Positions 8,019 to 16,396 of a stretch of DNA of 64,000 nucleotides are shown here, one piece after another. The DNA is from Treponema bryantii NK4A124 (GTDB lineage: Bacteria > Spirochaetota > Spirochaetia > Treponematales > Treponemataceae): contig NZ_ATWV01000006.1 in assembly GCF_000421345.1 (NCBI RefSeq), positions 156,529-220,528 on the forward strand. The letters are read 5' to 3'. The translations under genes were made by a program, and so were the position numbers. Position 1 is the first letter of the stretch. Every line of letters begins with the position of its first letter. The notes under the pieces were generated by a model. The model did no database searches. It was given only the letters and a program-made list of their open reading frames with translations, and had not been told where the DNA came from.

Positions 8019-8711
8019 CTATTTGATTCTGGCAAAAGCCTTCTGACACCAAGCAATTACAGCAGTATAAGTTTTTTCAAAATCATAATCATCTGGCAGT
8101 TCCGGAATACAAAGCATTTCGCGGTCCTCTACAGACACGGCCGCCTTCAAGTCAGATTTTTTCAAGAGAAAATTTCCACTTTCTAAATAATGAAGATTTT
8201 GAATTATAAAGTACAACTGCTTACTGCTCGCGCGAAGCTTGTCACAGCTTTTTTCGTCACCAGCATGAATGTAGCGGTGACATATTTCGTGATAAAAATT
8301 TCCAAGGCTGATTTTTGCATAATTCACTTCATCCTGTCTTGTTGCTGGAGGAAGCAGATTTTCAAGTTTGCCGAACAAATCTTTTGTCGTATATTTAAGC
8401 TGCAAAGTTTCCAGAGAATTCCAATTTGCTAAATCTTCCTTACCACAAATAAAGCCACATGATTTTTCATACCAGCCGATTTCTTTGAGGATGCCACGGT
8501 AAGATTTCATATCTTCAACTGAAAATCCATCCAGCACAATCATCACATCAATATCGCTGTCTTCCGTTGCTTCACCACGCAAGTAACTTCCCTGCAGGCC
8601 CGCATACACAAGCCTGCCACCAAAAGATTCCTTGCATCGTGAAATCAGTTTTTCCAGGTAGTTATCAATCTTAAAGCAGTCCATCACTTTACCCAATTTT
8701 ATTTTTTTCAT
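8019..8711 (-). CDS. nucleotidyltransferase-fold protein
   Basis: A 230-residue protein. GLQGSYLRGEATEDSDIDVMIV holds the G-S-x(n)-D-x-D signature of the polymerase-beta-like nucleotidyltransferase fold, with both metal-binding Asp residues. The C-terminal half is helical, as in minimal nucleotidyltransferases and aminoglycoside adenylyltransferase-like proteins. The substrate (antibiotic, protein or nucleic acid) cannot be read from the sequence. There is a second in-frame ATG ten codons in with a weak upstream GGGT; neither start has a strong ribosome site. It is part of a minus-strand run with kinase-like and hydrolase genes. Confidence 0.78.
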   Translation of the reverse strand: MKKIKLGKVMDCFKIDNYLEKLISRCKESFGGRLVYAGLQGSYLRGEATEDSDIDVMIVLDGFSVEDMKSYRGILKEIGWYEKSCGFICGKEDLANWNSLETLQLKYTTKDLFGKLENLLPPATRQDEVNYAKISLGNFYHEICHRYIHAGDEKSCDKLRASSKQLYFIIQNLHYLESGNFLLKKSDLKAAVSVEDREMLCIPELPDDYDFEKTYTAVIAWCQKAFARIK

Positions 8712-8722
8712 AGTACAAAATC

Positions 8723-9253
8723 TTAAGATTGTTTGCTATACGTAACCTCTTTTACATACTCCGCAATAATCTGGGCAGTTTCTTCCGGCGTCTGTCCGGT
8801 GTTATCTATAAACTTCTGAAACTTGCCGCGATTCTTTTTAAACCAGGCTGCATATTCTATCTGGCTTTGGATAAATTCGTCGCTGCCACAGTTGCGTTCG
8901 GCCGGGCGGGCTTCCAGGCGTTTTCTGATTTCTTCATCGGAACAGACCATGGCAATAAAATGCGTATCAGAGATTTCATCCGGCAATGTCACCTTCTCGA
9001 AAAAATTTATCGGATTCATCCCAGCCGATACCAGCAGAAGATTTTTATCATCGGCAATTTCAACTGCGCGTTTTAAGTTATCGGTGTAATACTGATCTTC
9101 GCGTTCCGTGCCCTTGTAATCAAGCCATGAAATATCTATATCGTCAGAATCCAGAGTTGCGTAGTCTGGAAGAAGCCCCCTTCTTTTGAAAATCTGATTA
9201 ACTGTAGATTTTCCTGTGCCGCATGGGGCGCATAAAATTATTAAGTGCTTCAT
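8723..9253 (-). CDS. P-loop NTPase, nucleoside/adenylate kinase-like
   Basis: A 176-residue protein with Walker A APCGTGKST at residues 8-16, a DxD motif (LDSDDIDISW) and a lid-like arginine segment RKRLEARPAER near 118-128. This is the layout of small-molecule kinases of the AAA_33/zeta-toxin-like group. It phosphorylates an unknown small substrate with ATP. GGGAGA precedes the start. It lies 11 bp upstream of the nucleotidyltransferase gene, so the two are probably co-expressed. Confidence 0.75.
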   Translation of the reverse strand: MKHLIILCAPCGTGKSTVNQIFKRRGLLPDYATLDSDDIDISWLDYKGTEREDQYYTDNLKRAVEIADDKNLLLVSAGMNPINFFEKVTLPDEISDTHFIAMVCSDEEIRKRLEARPAERNCGSDEFIQSQIEYAAWFKKNRGKFQKFIDNTGQTPEETAQIIAEYVKEVTYSKQS

Positions 9254-9265
9254 TTTTGTCTCCCA

Positions 9266-10015
9266 TTATCTTCTTATCACCGGGGCTCCCTGGACATACT
9301 TTCCATAGTGCTTAAGAAAGTCCTGATATTCCGCTTCTTCTGTAATCCAGACAATAACGTATACTTCCTTAACTCCAAGATTTGTATAGGCCTGAAAGCG
9401 AGTGTTACCGTCGTTCAATTCAAAATCATCTTCAACATAGTGAACAATCAGCGGCGGCATGTCCGGATCCTTTTTGATTGAATCCTCCAGCGCGGCAACG
9501 TGAATGGGCCACCAGTCTTTGTCGATTCTGTATTTCATATTTTCTTCAGGGCCTGTGCAGCGATGAAAAAGTTCCAGAGACATTTTGACCGGACCAATAT
9601 AGTAGCGTTCAAAAAGCTTGAGCCCGTCCGAGAATGGAACATTGCGTCCATCTTCTAAAAGATAAGTATGAATCCATTCATCAATTTTATTTTCCTTTGC
9701 GTAACTCAGTGCAGAGGAAAGAGTCTTGTTGTATTCTAACATAGGTGTCTCCTTTTTTGTGTAGACAATATGCTTTACAGAATCAACAGAAAGACAATAT
9801 TTATCGGCCAGAGAATCAATATCAAAGCCACCTGCAAAATCATCCCTAATAGCCTGATTTCTTTTTGCAAGATAAGCCCTGTAGCCCGAAGATTCACCCC
9901 AGGCCTTCTTCTTCTGCTCGCTGGCCGGAATATAAATTGTTTCTCCCGACACATAGCGCTGAATCTGCTTTAGAAGCTGCTCGGGAAAAATGTCCTGCGC
10001 GTTTCTGTAATTCAT
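9266..10015 (-). CDS. fusion of CD3324/Mor-like HTH and ParB-like domain
   Basis: Residues 1-90 (NAQDIFPEQLLKQIQRYVSG, IYIP, then KKAWGESSGYR and SLADKYCLSVDSVKHIVY) match small CD3324-type proteins with a Mor-like helix-turn-helix. Residues 95-250 look like a ParB/sulfiredoxin-type domain: VHYVEDDFELNDGNTRFQAYTNLGV carries the D-G-x-x-R-x-x-A core. The start at 10015 has AAGGTGG 5 nt upstream; the frame begins three codons earlier at GTG. It may be a DNA-binding regulator with nucleotide-binding activity. Its role is unknown; this domain pairing is uncommon. Confidence 0.7.
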   Translation of the reverse strand: MNYRNAQDIFPEQLLKQIQRYVSGETIYIPASEQKKKAWGESSGYRAYLAKRNQAIRDDFAGGFDIDSLADKYCLSVDSVKHIVYTKKETPMLEYNKTLSSALSYAKENKIDEWIHTYLLEDGRNVPFSDGLKLFERYYIGPVKMSLELFHRCTGPEENMKYRIDKDWWPIHVAALEDSIKKDPDMPPLIVHYVEDDFELNDGNTRFQAYTNLGVKEVYVIVWITEEAEYQDFLKHYGKYVQGAPVIRR

Positions 10016-10183
10016 AAAATCCACCTTATTTTTTTACGCTCGTGCACTGCGTTGTGATTTTAGAATAAAGGATTTAGTGTCTCTTGTATATGTTGAGTTT
10101 GGGTGGAGGTGAAATTGGCATAAAAAAAGCGAGGCTAGAATCCTGGCAAAACTGAAGCAGTTGTTCTTCTTATATCATAAAAC

Positions 10184-10828
10184 CTATGATCTTTTTGCTT
10201 TCAAGAATATCCCAAGCATCAGCATATAGCACACAGTCTTAGGCAGCATGAGCATTCCAAGCAGAGGAAAAAGAGATGCAAAAACTGCTACAGGGATGTA
10301 AAAAAGAAAGGACAGACTGACATACAACCACATTCTTTTGAAAAGCGGATTTTCCCTGCGAGTCTTGAAGTAGATAATCACAATCAGAATACCAATTGAT
10401 ATAAATGGGATATTTCTGAGACAGCCCCAAAGAACGGAGCCCTCGCCTGTGAGCCAGTGATTTCCCGGTAAGAAACAGATAAAAATTCGGCAGGCAGTCA
10501 GCAGCCAGAGAAAAATAGCCATTGATTTTTTCTTGCCTTCTTCCCAAGTAAAAAGCTTTGTATGCAGGAAAAAAATCAGCATATAAAAGAAGGTCATTGT
10601 GATTGATGTTACAAGTTTGCCAAATCCCAGCCAGGCTGTAAAATCACTTTCGATAAAATAGTTGAGAACCCGCGGCACCAGATGAAAAGCATCGCCGCAC
10701 CCAAGAATCAAAGCAGCACTTCCCATCAGCTTACCAATACTGTCCCGGCGTTTTGCTAAAATCACAATTCCGGAAATTATTGCAAACAGAAGATAAATAA
10801 TGTCAAAAGTTGATTCACCGTATTTCAT
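10184..10828 (-). CDS. seven-helix membrane protein
   Basis: A 214-residue protein with about seven hydrophobic helices and few charged loops. GCGDAFHLVPRVLNYF near residue 45 is the only striking polar motif and could bind a metal or haem through its His. The start at 10828 has GGAGG upstream; a start ten codons earlier is possible but lacks a ribosome site. No family name is recognised. It is a single-gene unit, with a short hairpin overlapping the stop codon. Confidence 0.65.
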   Translation of the reverse strand: MKYGESTFDIIYLLFAIISGIVILAKRRDSIGKLMGSAALILGCGDAFHLVPRVLNYFIESDFTAWLGFGKLVTSITMTFFYMLIFFLHTKLFTWEEGKKKSMAIFLWLLTACRIFICFLPGNHWLTGEGSVLWGCLRNIPFISIGILIVIIYFKTRRENPLFKRMWLYVSLSFLFYIPVAVFASLFPLLGMLMLPKTVCYMLMLGIFLKAKRS

Positions 10829-10965
10829 TATGGCCTCCACAATTATTTTAATGCACAACTTTAAAATTATGAAGATAAAGTTAATAGAAAAAATGCAGGA
10901 CCCGTGCTATCATAAAATACAGAACTTTGAGACGCATATAATTCTGACTTTGAACAATAAACCAC

Positions 10966-11457
10966 ATGAAAGTAATTATCTTAAACGGACCGATGGGAGT
11001 TGGAAAAACTGCCGTTGGAAAATACATTGCAGAAGCTACTCCGGGAACAGCCTTTATAGATGGCGACTGGTGCCTCGACATTCATCCATTCATTGGAAAT
11101 CGCGAAACCAAAACCATGGCTGTGGACAATATTCTTCATATGATAGGAAACTACAAAAAGTGTTCTGAATGCAAGATGATTGTTCTTGTCTGGCTGATGG
11201 ATCAGTCCTGGGTTTATGACGCAATTATTGAAGGAATCAAAAAACTGGAACTTGAAATAAAACCTGTTACTCTAACCTGCAGTAAGACTACACTAACCGA
11301 CCGCTGGCAGAATGACAAAGTATGTCCATGGCGAACCAATGACTGGCTTAAAATCACCACAGATTCACTCCCCTATTTTTCAACGCTGGACAATACGCTC
11401 GATACAAGCAACCTTTCGATTAAAGAAGTCGCTGAAAAAATATTGGCAACAGAATAG
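10966..11457 (+). CDS. P-loop kinase/ATPase, shikimate-kinase-like
   Basis: A 163-residue protein with Walker A GPMGVGKTAVGK at residues 8-19, an acidic motif AFIDGDWCLDIHPF (substrate or Mg site) and a lid-like segment TDRWQNDKVCPWRTNDW. It belongs to the small AAA-type nucleoside or antibiotic kinase-like proteins. The substrate is unknown. A TATAAT-like -10 lies about 25 nt upstream. Confidence 0.72.
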   Translation: MKVIILNGPMGVGKTAVGKYIAEATPGTAFIDGDWCLDIHPFIGNRETKTMAVDNILHMIGNYKKCSECKMIVLVWLMDQSWVYDAIIEGIKKLELEIKPVTLTCSKTTLTDRWQNDKVCPWRTNDWLKITTDSLPYFSTLDNTLDTSNLSIKEVAEKILATE

Positions 11458-11489
11458 TACTGAAGATAATTCAGACTGCAATTGGTGTT

Positions 11490-11867
11490 TTATCTCTCCA
11501 TAAAAAACTCGACCTGTTCTCCAAGCGGACCGTAACAGAAGGCCATGCGGATTGGGTAAGGCGGATTTGAAGGAATAACTTTATCATTCGGTTCTATAAA
11601 AACCTCGTAACCAGCAGCTTTTACCTTCGCAGCAATTTCATCAACATTATCAGTAAGAAGTGCCATGTGGCGGATAGCGCCAAGGCAGTGAGTTCCCTCG
11701 GTATTTGTAAAAATCTCGAGCAGGCCGTTACCTGTATCAATCATCATACCCTCTGCCCATTCACGTATAATCTTTAAGCCAAGAGTTTCTACATAAAACT
11801 TACGAACGTTAGTTAGTTCTTCGGTTGTTCCGCATTTCATTGAAATATGGTGAATTCCTTTAATCAT
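11490..11867 (-). CDS. VOC-family protein (glyoxalase/dioxygenase fold)
   Basis: A 125-residue two-repeat vicinal-oxygen-chelate protein. IKGIHHISMKC gives the first metal His, LLEIF a Glu, IRHMALLTDNVDEI the second His and GPLGEQVEFFME the last Glu: the full H/E/H/E set. Such enzymes isomerise, epimerise or cleave small metabolites using a divalent metal. GAGAGG lies before the start and a TATAAT -10 is readable upstream, so this is a single transcription unit. Confidence 0.85.
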   Translation of the reverse strand: MIKGIHHISMKCGTTEELTNVRKFYVETLGLKIIREWAEGMMIDTGNGLLEIFTNTEGTHCLGAIRHMALLTDNVDEIAAKVKAAGYEVFIEPNDKVIPSNPPYPIRMAFCYGPLGEQVEFFMER

Positions 11868-12006
11868 TTTTGCCTCTCGTTTTATTATAACAGATAAGCA
11901 AAAACTTTTGTTGTGTATTTTATCAGAATTATTCTAATTGACTGTCGGCTCTCTTATTTGTATCATATTCCTATCTAATTTATAGGTAAATACCAGGAGA
12001 ACTTCT

Positions 12007-12381
12007 ATGAAAACAATCGAAACAAAATCAGCACCGGCTGCAATCGGACCTTACTCACAGGCAATTCTCGCAAACGGTTTTTTATATACCTCAGGACAGA
12101 TTCCTTTGAATCCTGAAACAGGCGCAATCGAAGGCCAGACAATCGAAGCTCAGGCAGAACAGGCAATCAAAAATCTAAGTGAAATCTTAAAGGCAGCAGG
12201 CTCTGACTTTTCAAAAGTTGTAAAAACAACCTGCTTTCTCGCCCACATTTCAGACTTTGCAGCTTTTAATTCAATATACGAAAAGTACTTTGTTTCAAAA
12301 CCTGCCCGCAGCTGTTTTGAAGTTGCAGCATTACCAAAAGGCGCACTCGTTGAAATTGAAGCAGAGGCTGTTGTAGAGTAA
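12007..12381 (+). CDS. ridA: RidA family enamine/imine deaminase
   Basis: A 124-residue protein with the family signatures APAAIGPYSQAI at the N-terminus, TSGQIPLNPETG, and KPARSCFEVAALPKGALVEIE, containing the Arg that binds the substrate carboxylate. RidA hydrolyses reactive enamines such as 2-aminoacrylate released by PLP enzymes, protecting them from damage. Length and motifs are complete. CAGGAGAA lies upstream of the ATG. It appears as a single-gene unit. Confidence 0.93.
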   Translation: MKTIETKSAPAAIGPYSQAILANGFLYTSGQIPLNPETGAIEGQTIEAQAEQAIKNLSEILKAAGSDFSKVVKTTCFLAHISDFAAFNSIYEKYFVSKPARSCFEVAALPKGALVEIEAEAVVE

Positions 12382-12511
12382 AAAAATCAAGATATTCTTT
12401 TGTATATTCCTTTGTCTGTCTCCTTTCATTCAAGCTGAGATTTTTACACAAAGCACTGTATAAAATCTCATTTCGTGATAAAATATATATAAATTTTTAT
12501 TCAGGAGGCTT

Positions 12512-12766
12512 GATAAAAAAGCAGCCAGAATATTGTCTGCTTTTTTATCTGCCAAGTTTGCGTTGCAAACTTGCATATATACTGCTACTTTTCATTTCAT
12601 TACAAAGTAGCTTAAAAAGTCATTCGAATGTTGAAACATTCTTCATGACTTTTTATAGGAGTTGGATGTTCAAATCTGGCAAAACTTGGTTCATTGTTTG
12701 ATGCCTTGAAAGATGGAAATCTTTTGGGCGGTCTTTCAAGGTAATGTTTTTTAGGGAAATCTTCCC
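12512..12766. repeat. run of six consecutive hairpins in a gene-free stretch
   Basis: The 415 bp between ridA and the next acetyltransferase hold six stem-loops in a row. Arms: 12512-12524/12537-12549 (13 bp, perfect), 12553-12561/12565-12573 (9 bp), 12584-12591/12604-12611 (8 bp), 12613-12623/12645-12655 (11 bp, with an inner 7-bp stem), 12704-12713/12732-12741 (10 bp) and 12754-12758/12762-12766 (5 bp). The first resembles a bidirectional terminator. A TTG-started 63-codon frame with AGGAGG also crosses the region but looks non-coding. The rest of the stretch shows nothing else. Confidence 0.7.
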
Positions 12767-12796
12767 GGCTCATAAAACAATTTCCTGGAGATAAAC

Positions 12797-13444
12797 ATGA
12801 ACTCAAATTTTACAATCCGCGTGGAAGAGCCGCGCGATTTTAAGACTGTTGAAAATCTTACCAGAGATTCGTTCTGGAACGTTTACCACCCTGGCTGCAC
12901 AGAACATTATGTTCTTCGCTGCTTCAGAAGCAATCCCGATTTTATTCCTGAGCTTTCACTTGTTATGGAGAAAGACGGACAGATTATCGGACATGTGATG
13001 TTTTCAAAAGCAGAGCTGAGCATTGAAGCTGATGGAAAAGCAACTGGCGAAAAGCTCCCAATCGGAACTTTCGGACCAATCAGCATTCATCCAGATTTCA
13101 AGAGACAGGGCTACGGCCTTAAGCTCTTGAAGTATGCTCTTGAAAAAGCAAAGGCAATGGGAATCGGATTTATCTGCATAGAAGGCAATATCAATTTTTA
13201 CCGTCATGCAGGTTTTGATCTGGCAAGTAAGTTACATATTCATTACCACTGCGAGCCAAAGGATTCAGAAGTGCCATACTTTTTAGCACAGGAACTGATT
13301 CCCGGCTACCTCAATGGAATTGAAGCAACTTACACTCCCCCAAAAGGATACTTCGTTGCCGAAGAAAATCCCGAGGCCTTTGTAAAATATGAAGCAGAAT
13401 TTCCTTACAAGGAAAAACTGGTTCTGCCCGGTCAGTTAGGATAG
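12797..13444 (+). CDS. GNAT N-acetyltransferase
   Basis: A 215-residue GNAT protein: IIGHVMFSKAELS (strand 4), IGTFGPISIHPDFKRQGYGLKLL (strand 4/5 and the R-Q-G-Y-G acetyl-CoA loop near residue 108) and the terminal strand IEGNINFYRHAGFD. The C-terminal 70 residues extend beyond the core and resemble YhbS-type predicted acetyltransferases. Target unknown. GGAG precedes the ATG, and a strong terminator follows 9 bp after the stop. Confidence 0.88.
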   Translation: MNSNFTIRVEEPRDFKTVENLTRDSFWNVYHPGCTEHYVLRCFRSNPDFIPELSLVMEKDGQIIGHVMFSKAELSIEADGKATGEKLPIGTFGPISIHPDFKRQGYGLKLLKYALEKAKAMGIGFICIEGNINFYRHAGFDLASKLHIHYHCEPKDSEVPYFLAQELIPGYLNGIEATYTPPKGYFVAEENPEAFVKYEAEFPYKEKLVLPGQLG

Positions 13445-13452
13445 TTTAAAGA

Positions 13453-13490
13453 CCCGCAGTAAGCAAATGCCTTCTGCGGGCATTTTTTTT
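13453..13490 (+). terminator. Rho-independent terminator after the GNAT gene
   Basis: CCCGCAG (13453-13459) pairs with CTGCGGG (13474-13480), followed by eight T residues at 13483-13490. Confidence 0.9.
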
Positions 13491-13544
13491 GTTAATTAGG
13501 AATTACAAAGGCAAGCAATTTATTGCATAAATATTGCCCGTTCT

Positions 13545-13570
13545 AAATATGACATTGCGATGTCATATTT
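13545..13570. promoter_or_regulatory. WYL-regulator operator, copy 1, with promoter
   Basis: AAATATGACA-N6-TGTCATATTT, perfect 10-bp arms. The centre contains TTGCGA (13555-13560), a -35 spaced 17 bp from TATAAT (13578-13583), so occupancy would block the promoter. The predicted transcript begins at the ATG (13590), without a leader. Identical arms recur at 14534 and 16397. Confidence 0.75.
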
Positions 13571-13589
13571 TCGATGTTATAATTAGCTC

Positions 13590-14525
13590 ATGCAAATCGA
13601 TCAGCTTTTTGAGTTTGTTTATATTCTCATTGATAAAAAGCAATCTACCGCCAGTGAAATGGCAAAACGTTTTGGAGTTTCTACAAGAACAATTTACCGC
13701 TGGATAGATGCACTTTCCGTTTCTGGAATACCTGTGTATTCTCTTAAAGGACGTGGAGGTGGAATTGCAATTTCAAAAACTTATGCACTTGATAAACGAA
13801 TCCTTTCTGAAGAAGAACGCCTTGCTATTGTATCAAGTGTAAAAGCCTTAAATAGTTTAGCAGGTAATCCAGCTGGTACTGTAAATGCAAATATTAAAGC
13901 AGCAGAAAAAATCTCTGCACTTGTTGCCTCTGACACAGACTGGCTCGAAGTAGATTTTTCTCCGTGGAGCCCTGAAGGCAGTGAAATTCAAATGCTCTTT
14001 GGAACTCTCCGTGACTGTATTCTAAAAAAGCGGCAAGTTTCTTTTGATTATTATAGCGCCGATGGAAACATCGAACATCGTTTTGTTCATCCCTGGAAAT
14101 TGATTTACAAAGGACAGGCCTGGTATCTTCAAGGCTGGTGTACAATACGTCAAGCTGAACGTTTCTTTAAGCTTTCAAGAATGAGAAATGTTTCTATGAC
14201 TGGCCGGAGTGCAACTATAACCAAACAGGCTGTATTAGGAACGAACTCTTCCTCTAACAAGAATAATGATTATCAACCTTCTCTGCTTTCCATTAAAGCT
14301 AAAGTTTATAATACTAAAATATCTTATTTGCTGGATACCTTTATTTGCTCCGAAGTTAAACAAAACAAAGATGGAAGTATTACAGCATGCTTTAAAGCCC
14401 CTGATGAAGACTGGCTACTCGATTTACTTCTTGGGTTTGGACCAGACCTGCAAATTATTTCTCCAAAACATCTTCGCAATAAACTTATTTCCCTTGCAGA
14501 AAATATTATTAAAGAATATAAATGA
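13590..14525 (+). CDS. YafY-type HTH/WYL-domain regulator
   Basis: A 311-residue regulator: N-terminal helix-turn-helix (TASEMAKRFGVSTRTIYRWI, residues 20-39), wing GRGGGIAI, and a WYL domain at about 140-220 (RQVSFDYYSADGNIEHRFVHPWKLIYKGQAWYLQGWC) with a C-terminal WCX segment. WYL domains sense small ligands or nucleic acid. It has a 26-bp palindromic operator on its own promoter, another just after its stop, and a third in front of the radical-SAM gene at 16441, which is probably its target. Repressor is the likely sign, given the -35 overlap. Confidence 0.88.
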   Translation: MQIDQLFEFVYILIDKKQSTASEMAKRFGVSTRTIYRWIDALSVSGIPVYSLKGRGGGIAISKTYALDKRILSEEERLAIVSSVKALNSLAGNPAGTVNANIKAAEKISALVASDTDWLEVDFSPWSPEGSEIQMLFGTLRDCILKKRQVSFDYYSADGNIEHRFVHPWKLIYKGQAWYLQGWCTIRQAERFFKLSRMRNVSMTGRSATITKQAVLGTNSSSNKNNDYQPSLLSIKAKVYNTKISYLLDTFICSEVKQNKDGSITACFKAPDEDWLLDLLLGFGPDLQIISPKHLRNKLISLAENIIKEYK

Positions 14526-14533
14526 TATATTCT

Positions 14534-14559
14534 AAATATGACAGATAAATGTCATATTT
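14534..14559. promoter_or_regulatory. WYL-regulator operator, copy 2
   Basis: AAATATGACA-N6-TGTCATATTT again, 8 bp after the regulator's stop codon and preceded by the same TTCT as copy 1. No promoter or gene start follows it; the next gene is convergent. It may be what is left of a promoter once joined to the radical-SAM gene before the TetR operon was inserted. Confidence 0.65.
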
Positions 14560-14581
14560 TACTTCTTGCAAAGAAATACTG

Positions 14582-15025
14582 TTATATCTTTTTTAATGGA
14601 ATTATTATTTCCGTATTTTCATTTACAGAAAATTTATGTTTCTTAAATTTCCCGGGAATTCCTTTGCCATCATAATTACTTAAACCTACTGGTTCTTTTG
14701 GCATACCGATAAGACTTGTATCGAGCTTTCCATTATTATTAATATCATGAACCAGCATTACCAGATACTCACCCTCTGGTACACTTGTTTCAAATCTAAC
14801 TATATCTGTTTCAGGTTTTATTTTTACTTCCTGAAATGCTATTCTCTTATCATAATTATCTGATGAATTGTAAATTGCCAGAATAATCTGACCATCCTCT
14901 GATGTAACATTAGTAATCTCTACTGTGAGCTTTTTTTCTTCTACTGCATCTTCTGCAAACAAAAATATGCCGCAAACAATCTGTATTAAAACCAGCAAAA
15001 TACTTTTCTTAAAACTCTTTTTCAT
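14582..15025 (-). CDS. secreted DUF2141 protein
   Basis: A 147-residue protein with a signal peptide (residues 1-24, ending FLFAED) and a DUF2141 domain: GQIILAIYNSSDNYDKR, VPEGEYLVMLVHDINNNGKLD and GMPKEPVGLSNYDG are the family's conserved blocks, including the Ca-loop-like D-x-N-x-N-G-x-L-D. Function unknown, beta-sandwich outside the inner membrane. It is the third gene of a TetR-DUF998-DUF2141 operon, 4 bp after the DUF998 gene (on the minus strand). Confidence 0.85.
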   Translation of the reverse strand: MKKSFKKSILLVLIQIVCGIFLFAEDAVEEKKLTVEITNVTSEDGQIILAIYNSSDNYDKRIAFQEVKIKPETDIVRFETSVPEGEYLVMLVHDINNNGKLDTSLIGMPKEPVGLSNYDGKGIPGKFKKHKFSVNENTEIIIPLKKI

Positions 15026-15028
15026 TTT

Positions 15029-15685
15029 CTATGCCTCAATTTTTCCAAACTTCAAAAATGCAATGACTGCAATTACAGCTGTAAAACATACAGCACTATA
15101 AGTAGAGAATCTTTCTGGAATCCCAAAATATTCTCTTGGAACTAAACCGCTGCCTGCAGCGCCCACAAACATCAAAAGGAATGCAGCAACCGCACACCAG
15201 GCCAGCACCTTGTTTCCACTTTTAAAACCACCCACTGCAATCAAAACTAGAGATACAATTGAAAGGAGCACTACAAGAACTGTAATCACATATACATGTA
15301 CAAAAGACTGAAAGCTTCCGTCATATCCACTTCCTGTCAAAGGAAAAAGACTGTAGCCGATTGCTGAAATCCAGTGCATTGTTACAAAAAGATATATTCC
15401 CGAACGAAGTATTTTTTCAGAAGTTTCTTTCCACAATTCTTTTGCAGAAATGCAGATTAATGTACATGCTACACAAGAAAAAATTCCGTGGATTTTTGTT
15501 AGCTCAGATGCTATCAAGCGTGAAGGCGCATCTGTAGCAGTAAGGTCACTTACCGCCTGAGCCATCCAGTTATAGCCCGGATAAAATCTTGCTCCAATAA
15601 CATCATGAAGCAGATAAAAAACGACATTCAAAATACCACAAATCAGTAACCAATATCTGATATTTTGATTCTTACTTCTTTCCAT
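15029..15685 (-). CDS. DUF998 family membrane protein
   Basis: A 218-residue protein with six transmembrane helices. The first periplasmic loop PGYNWMAQAVSDLTATDAPSR matches the DUF998 signature (P-G-Y-x-x-x-x-Q-x-I/V-S-x-L-x-A-x-x-A-P). Function unknown; members are often controlled by adjacent TetR genes, as here, where it overlaps the tetR 3' end by 14 bp. AAGGAGTAG precedes the start. Confidence 0.87.
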   Translation of the reverse strand: MERSKNQNIRYWLLICGILNVVFYLLHDVIGARFYPGYNWMAQAVSDLTATDAPSRLIASELTKIHGIFSCVACTLICISAKELWKETSEKILRSGIYLFVTMHWISAIGYSLFPLTGSGYDGSFQSFVHVYVITVLVVLLSIVSLVLIAVGGFKSGNKVLAWCAVAAFLLMFVGAAGSGLVPREYFGIPERFSTYSAVCFTAVIAVIAFLKFGKIEA

Positions 15686-16313
15686 TTGTCTCTACTCCTT
15701 TGACTCTGTAAATTCTGCAAAACTCTTTTATAAAGTTTTTCATCATATTTTTATCAATACCTTTTCCAGTATCGTTATTCGCATTTTTAAGTTGATTAAG
15801 ATCACATTCCAGATCAATTATTGAATGAACTGACATCGCAAATGAAAGAGCAGCCGCATCTGCATCTGGAAAATCTGCAATATGTTTTACCTGCAGCGCA
15901 TAAAACAACTTCTTTGTTGCATCTACCATCGCTTTTGTTTCCATTACCATGATTTCAGTTGCAGCAGTATCTATTGCTCTTTGAGACATTATGATTTTAT
16001 AGAAGCGAAACATATCAGGATTTGTACAAATACTTCTATAAGAATCTACCATCTGCGTAAGAATTTTTTCCAACGGGATTTTATCAGAAAACATATCCCA
16101 GTTCATTTCCCCGCCTGCAATCTTTTGTTTTGCCTGTTGGCGCAAAAATGAATACATTGTTTTTATGATTTCTTCACGCGATTCAAAATGCTTATACAAA
16201 GCAGGTTTTGAAATCCCCAGTTTTTCTGCAATCTGATTCATTGAAACTGCAGCCAATCCATATTCAGATGCGAGCTCTAAAGTTGCATTAATTATTTCTG
16301 ATTTTCTATCCAT
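15672..16313 (-). CDS. TetR/AcrR family repressor
   Basis: A 213-residue regulator. The N-terminal 47 residues form the TetR helix-turn-helix, with GLAAVSMNQIAEKLGISKPALYKHFESREEII as helices 2-4. The C-terminal ligand domain is divergent. It heads an operon with DUF998 and DUF2141 genes and has two matching operators in its promoter, so it most likely represses itself and both membrane or secreted products until a ligand binds. No Shine-Dalgarno sequence is obvious. Confidence 0.9.
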   Translation of the reverse strand: MDRKSEIINATLELASEYGLAAVSMNQIAEKLGISKPALYKHFESREEIIKTMYSFLRQQAKQKIAGGEMNWDMFSDKIPLEKILTQMVDSYRSICTNPDMFRFYKIIMSQRAIDTAATEIMVMETKAMVDATKKLFYALQVKHIADFPDADAAALSFAMSVHSIIDLECDLNQLKNANNDTGKGIDKNMMKNFIKEFCRIYRVKGVETNGKK

Positions 16314-16321
16314 ATCGTAAG

Positions 16322-16368
16322 GTTACCTATCGGTAACTATATTACTACCATACGGTAACCATTGTCAA
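16322..16368 (-). promoter_or_regulatory. tetR promoter with two operators
   Basis: On the minus strand TTGACA (16363-16368) is 18 bp from TAATAT (16339-16344). GTTACC-N4-GGTAAC at 16322-16337 is a perfect palindrome, and a degenerate copy lies at 16344-16359 between -35 and -10. The two sites are 22 bp apart, two helical turns, a typical TetR autoregulation layout. Confidence 0.8.
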
Positions 16369-16396
16369 CAGCAAAGTTATTTCTTCCAAAATAATA

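Noticed and set aside
12510..12701. 63-codon TTG-started ORF crossing the hairpin array
   Set aside because: Although AGGAGG lies upstream, the sequence is dictated by the stem-loops and the product shows no protein-like conservation pattern.
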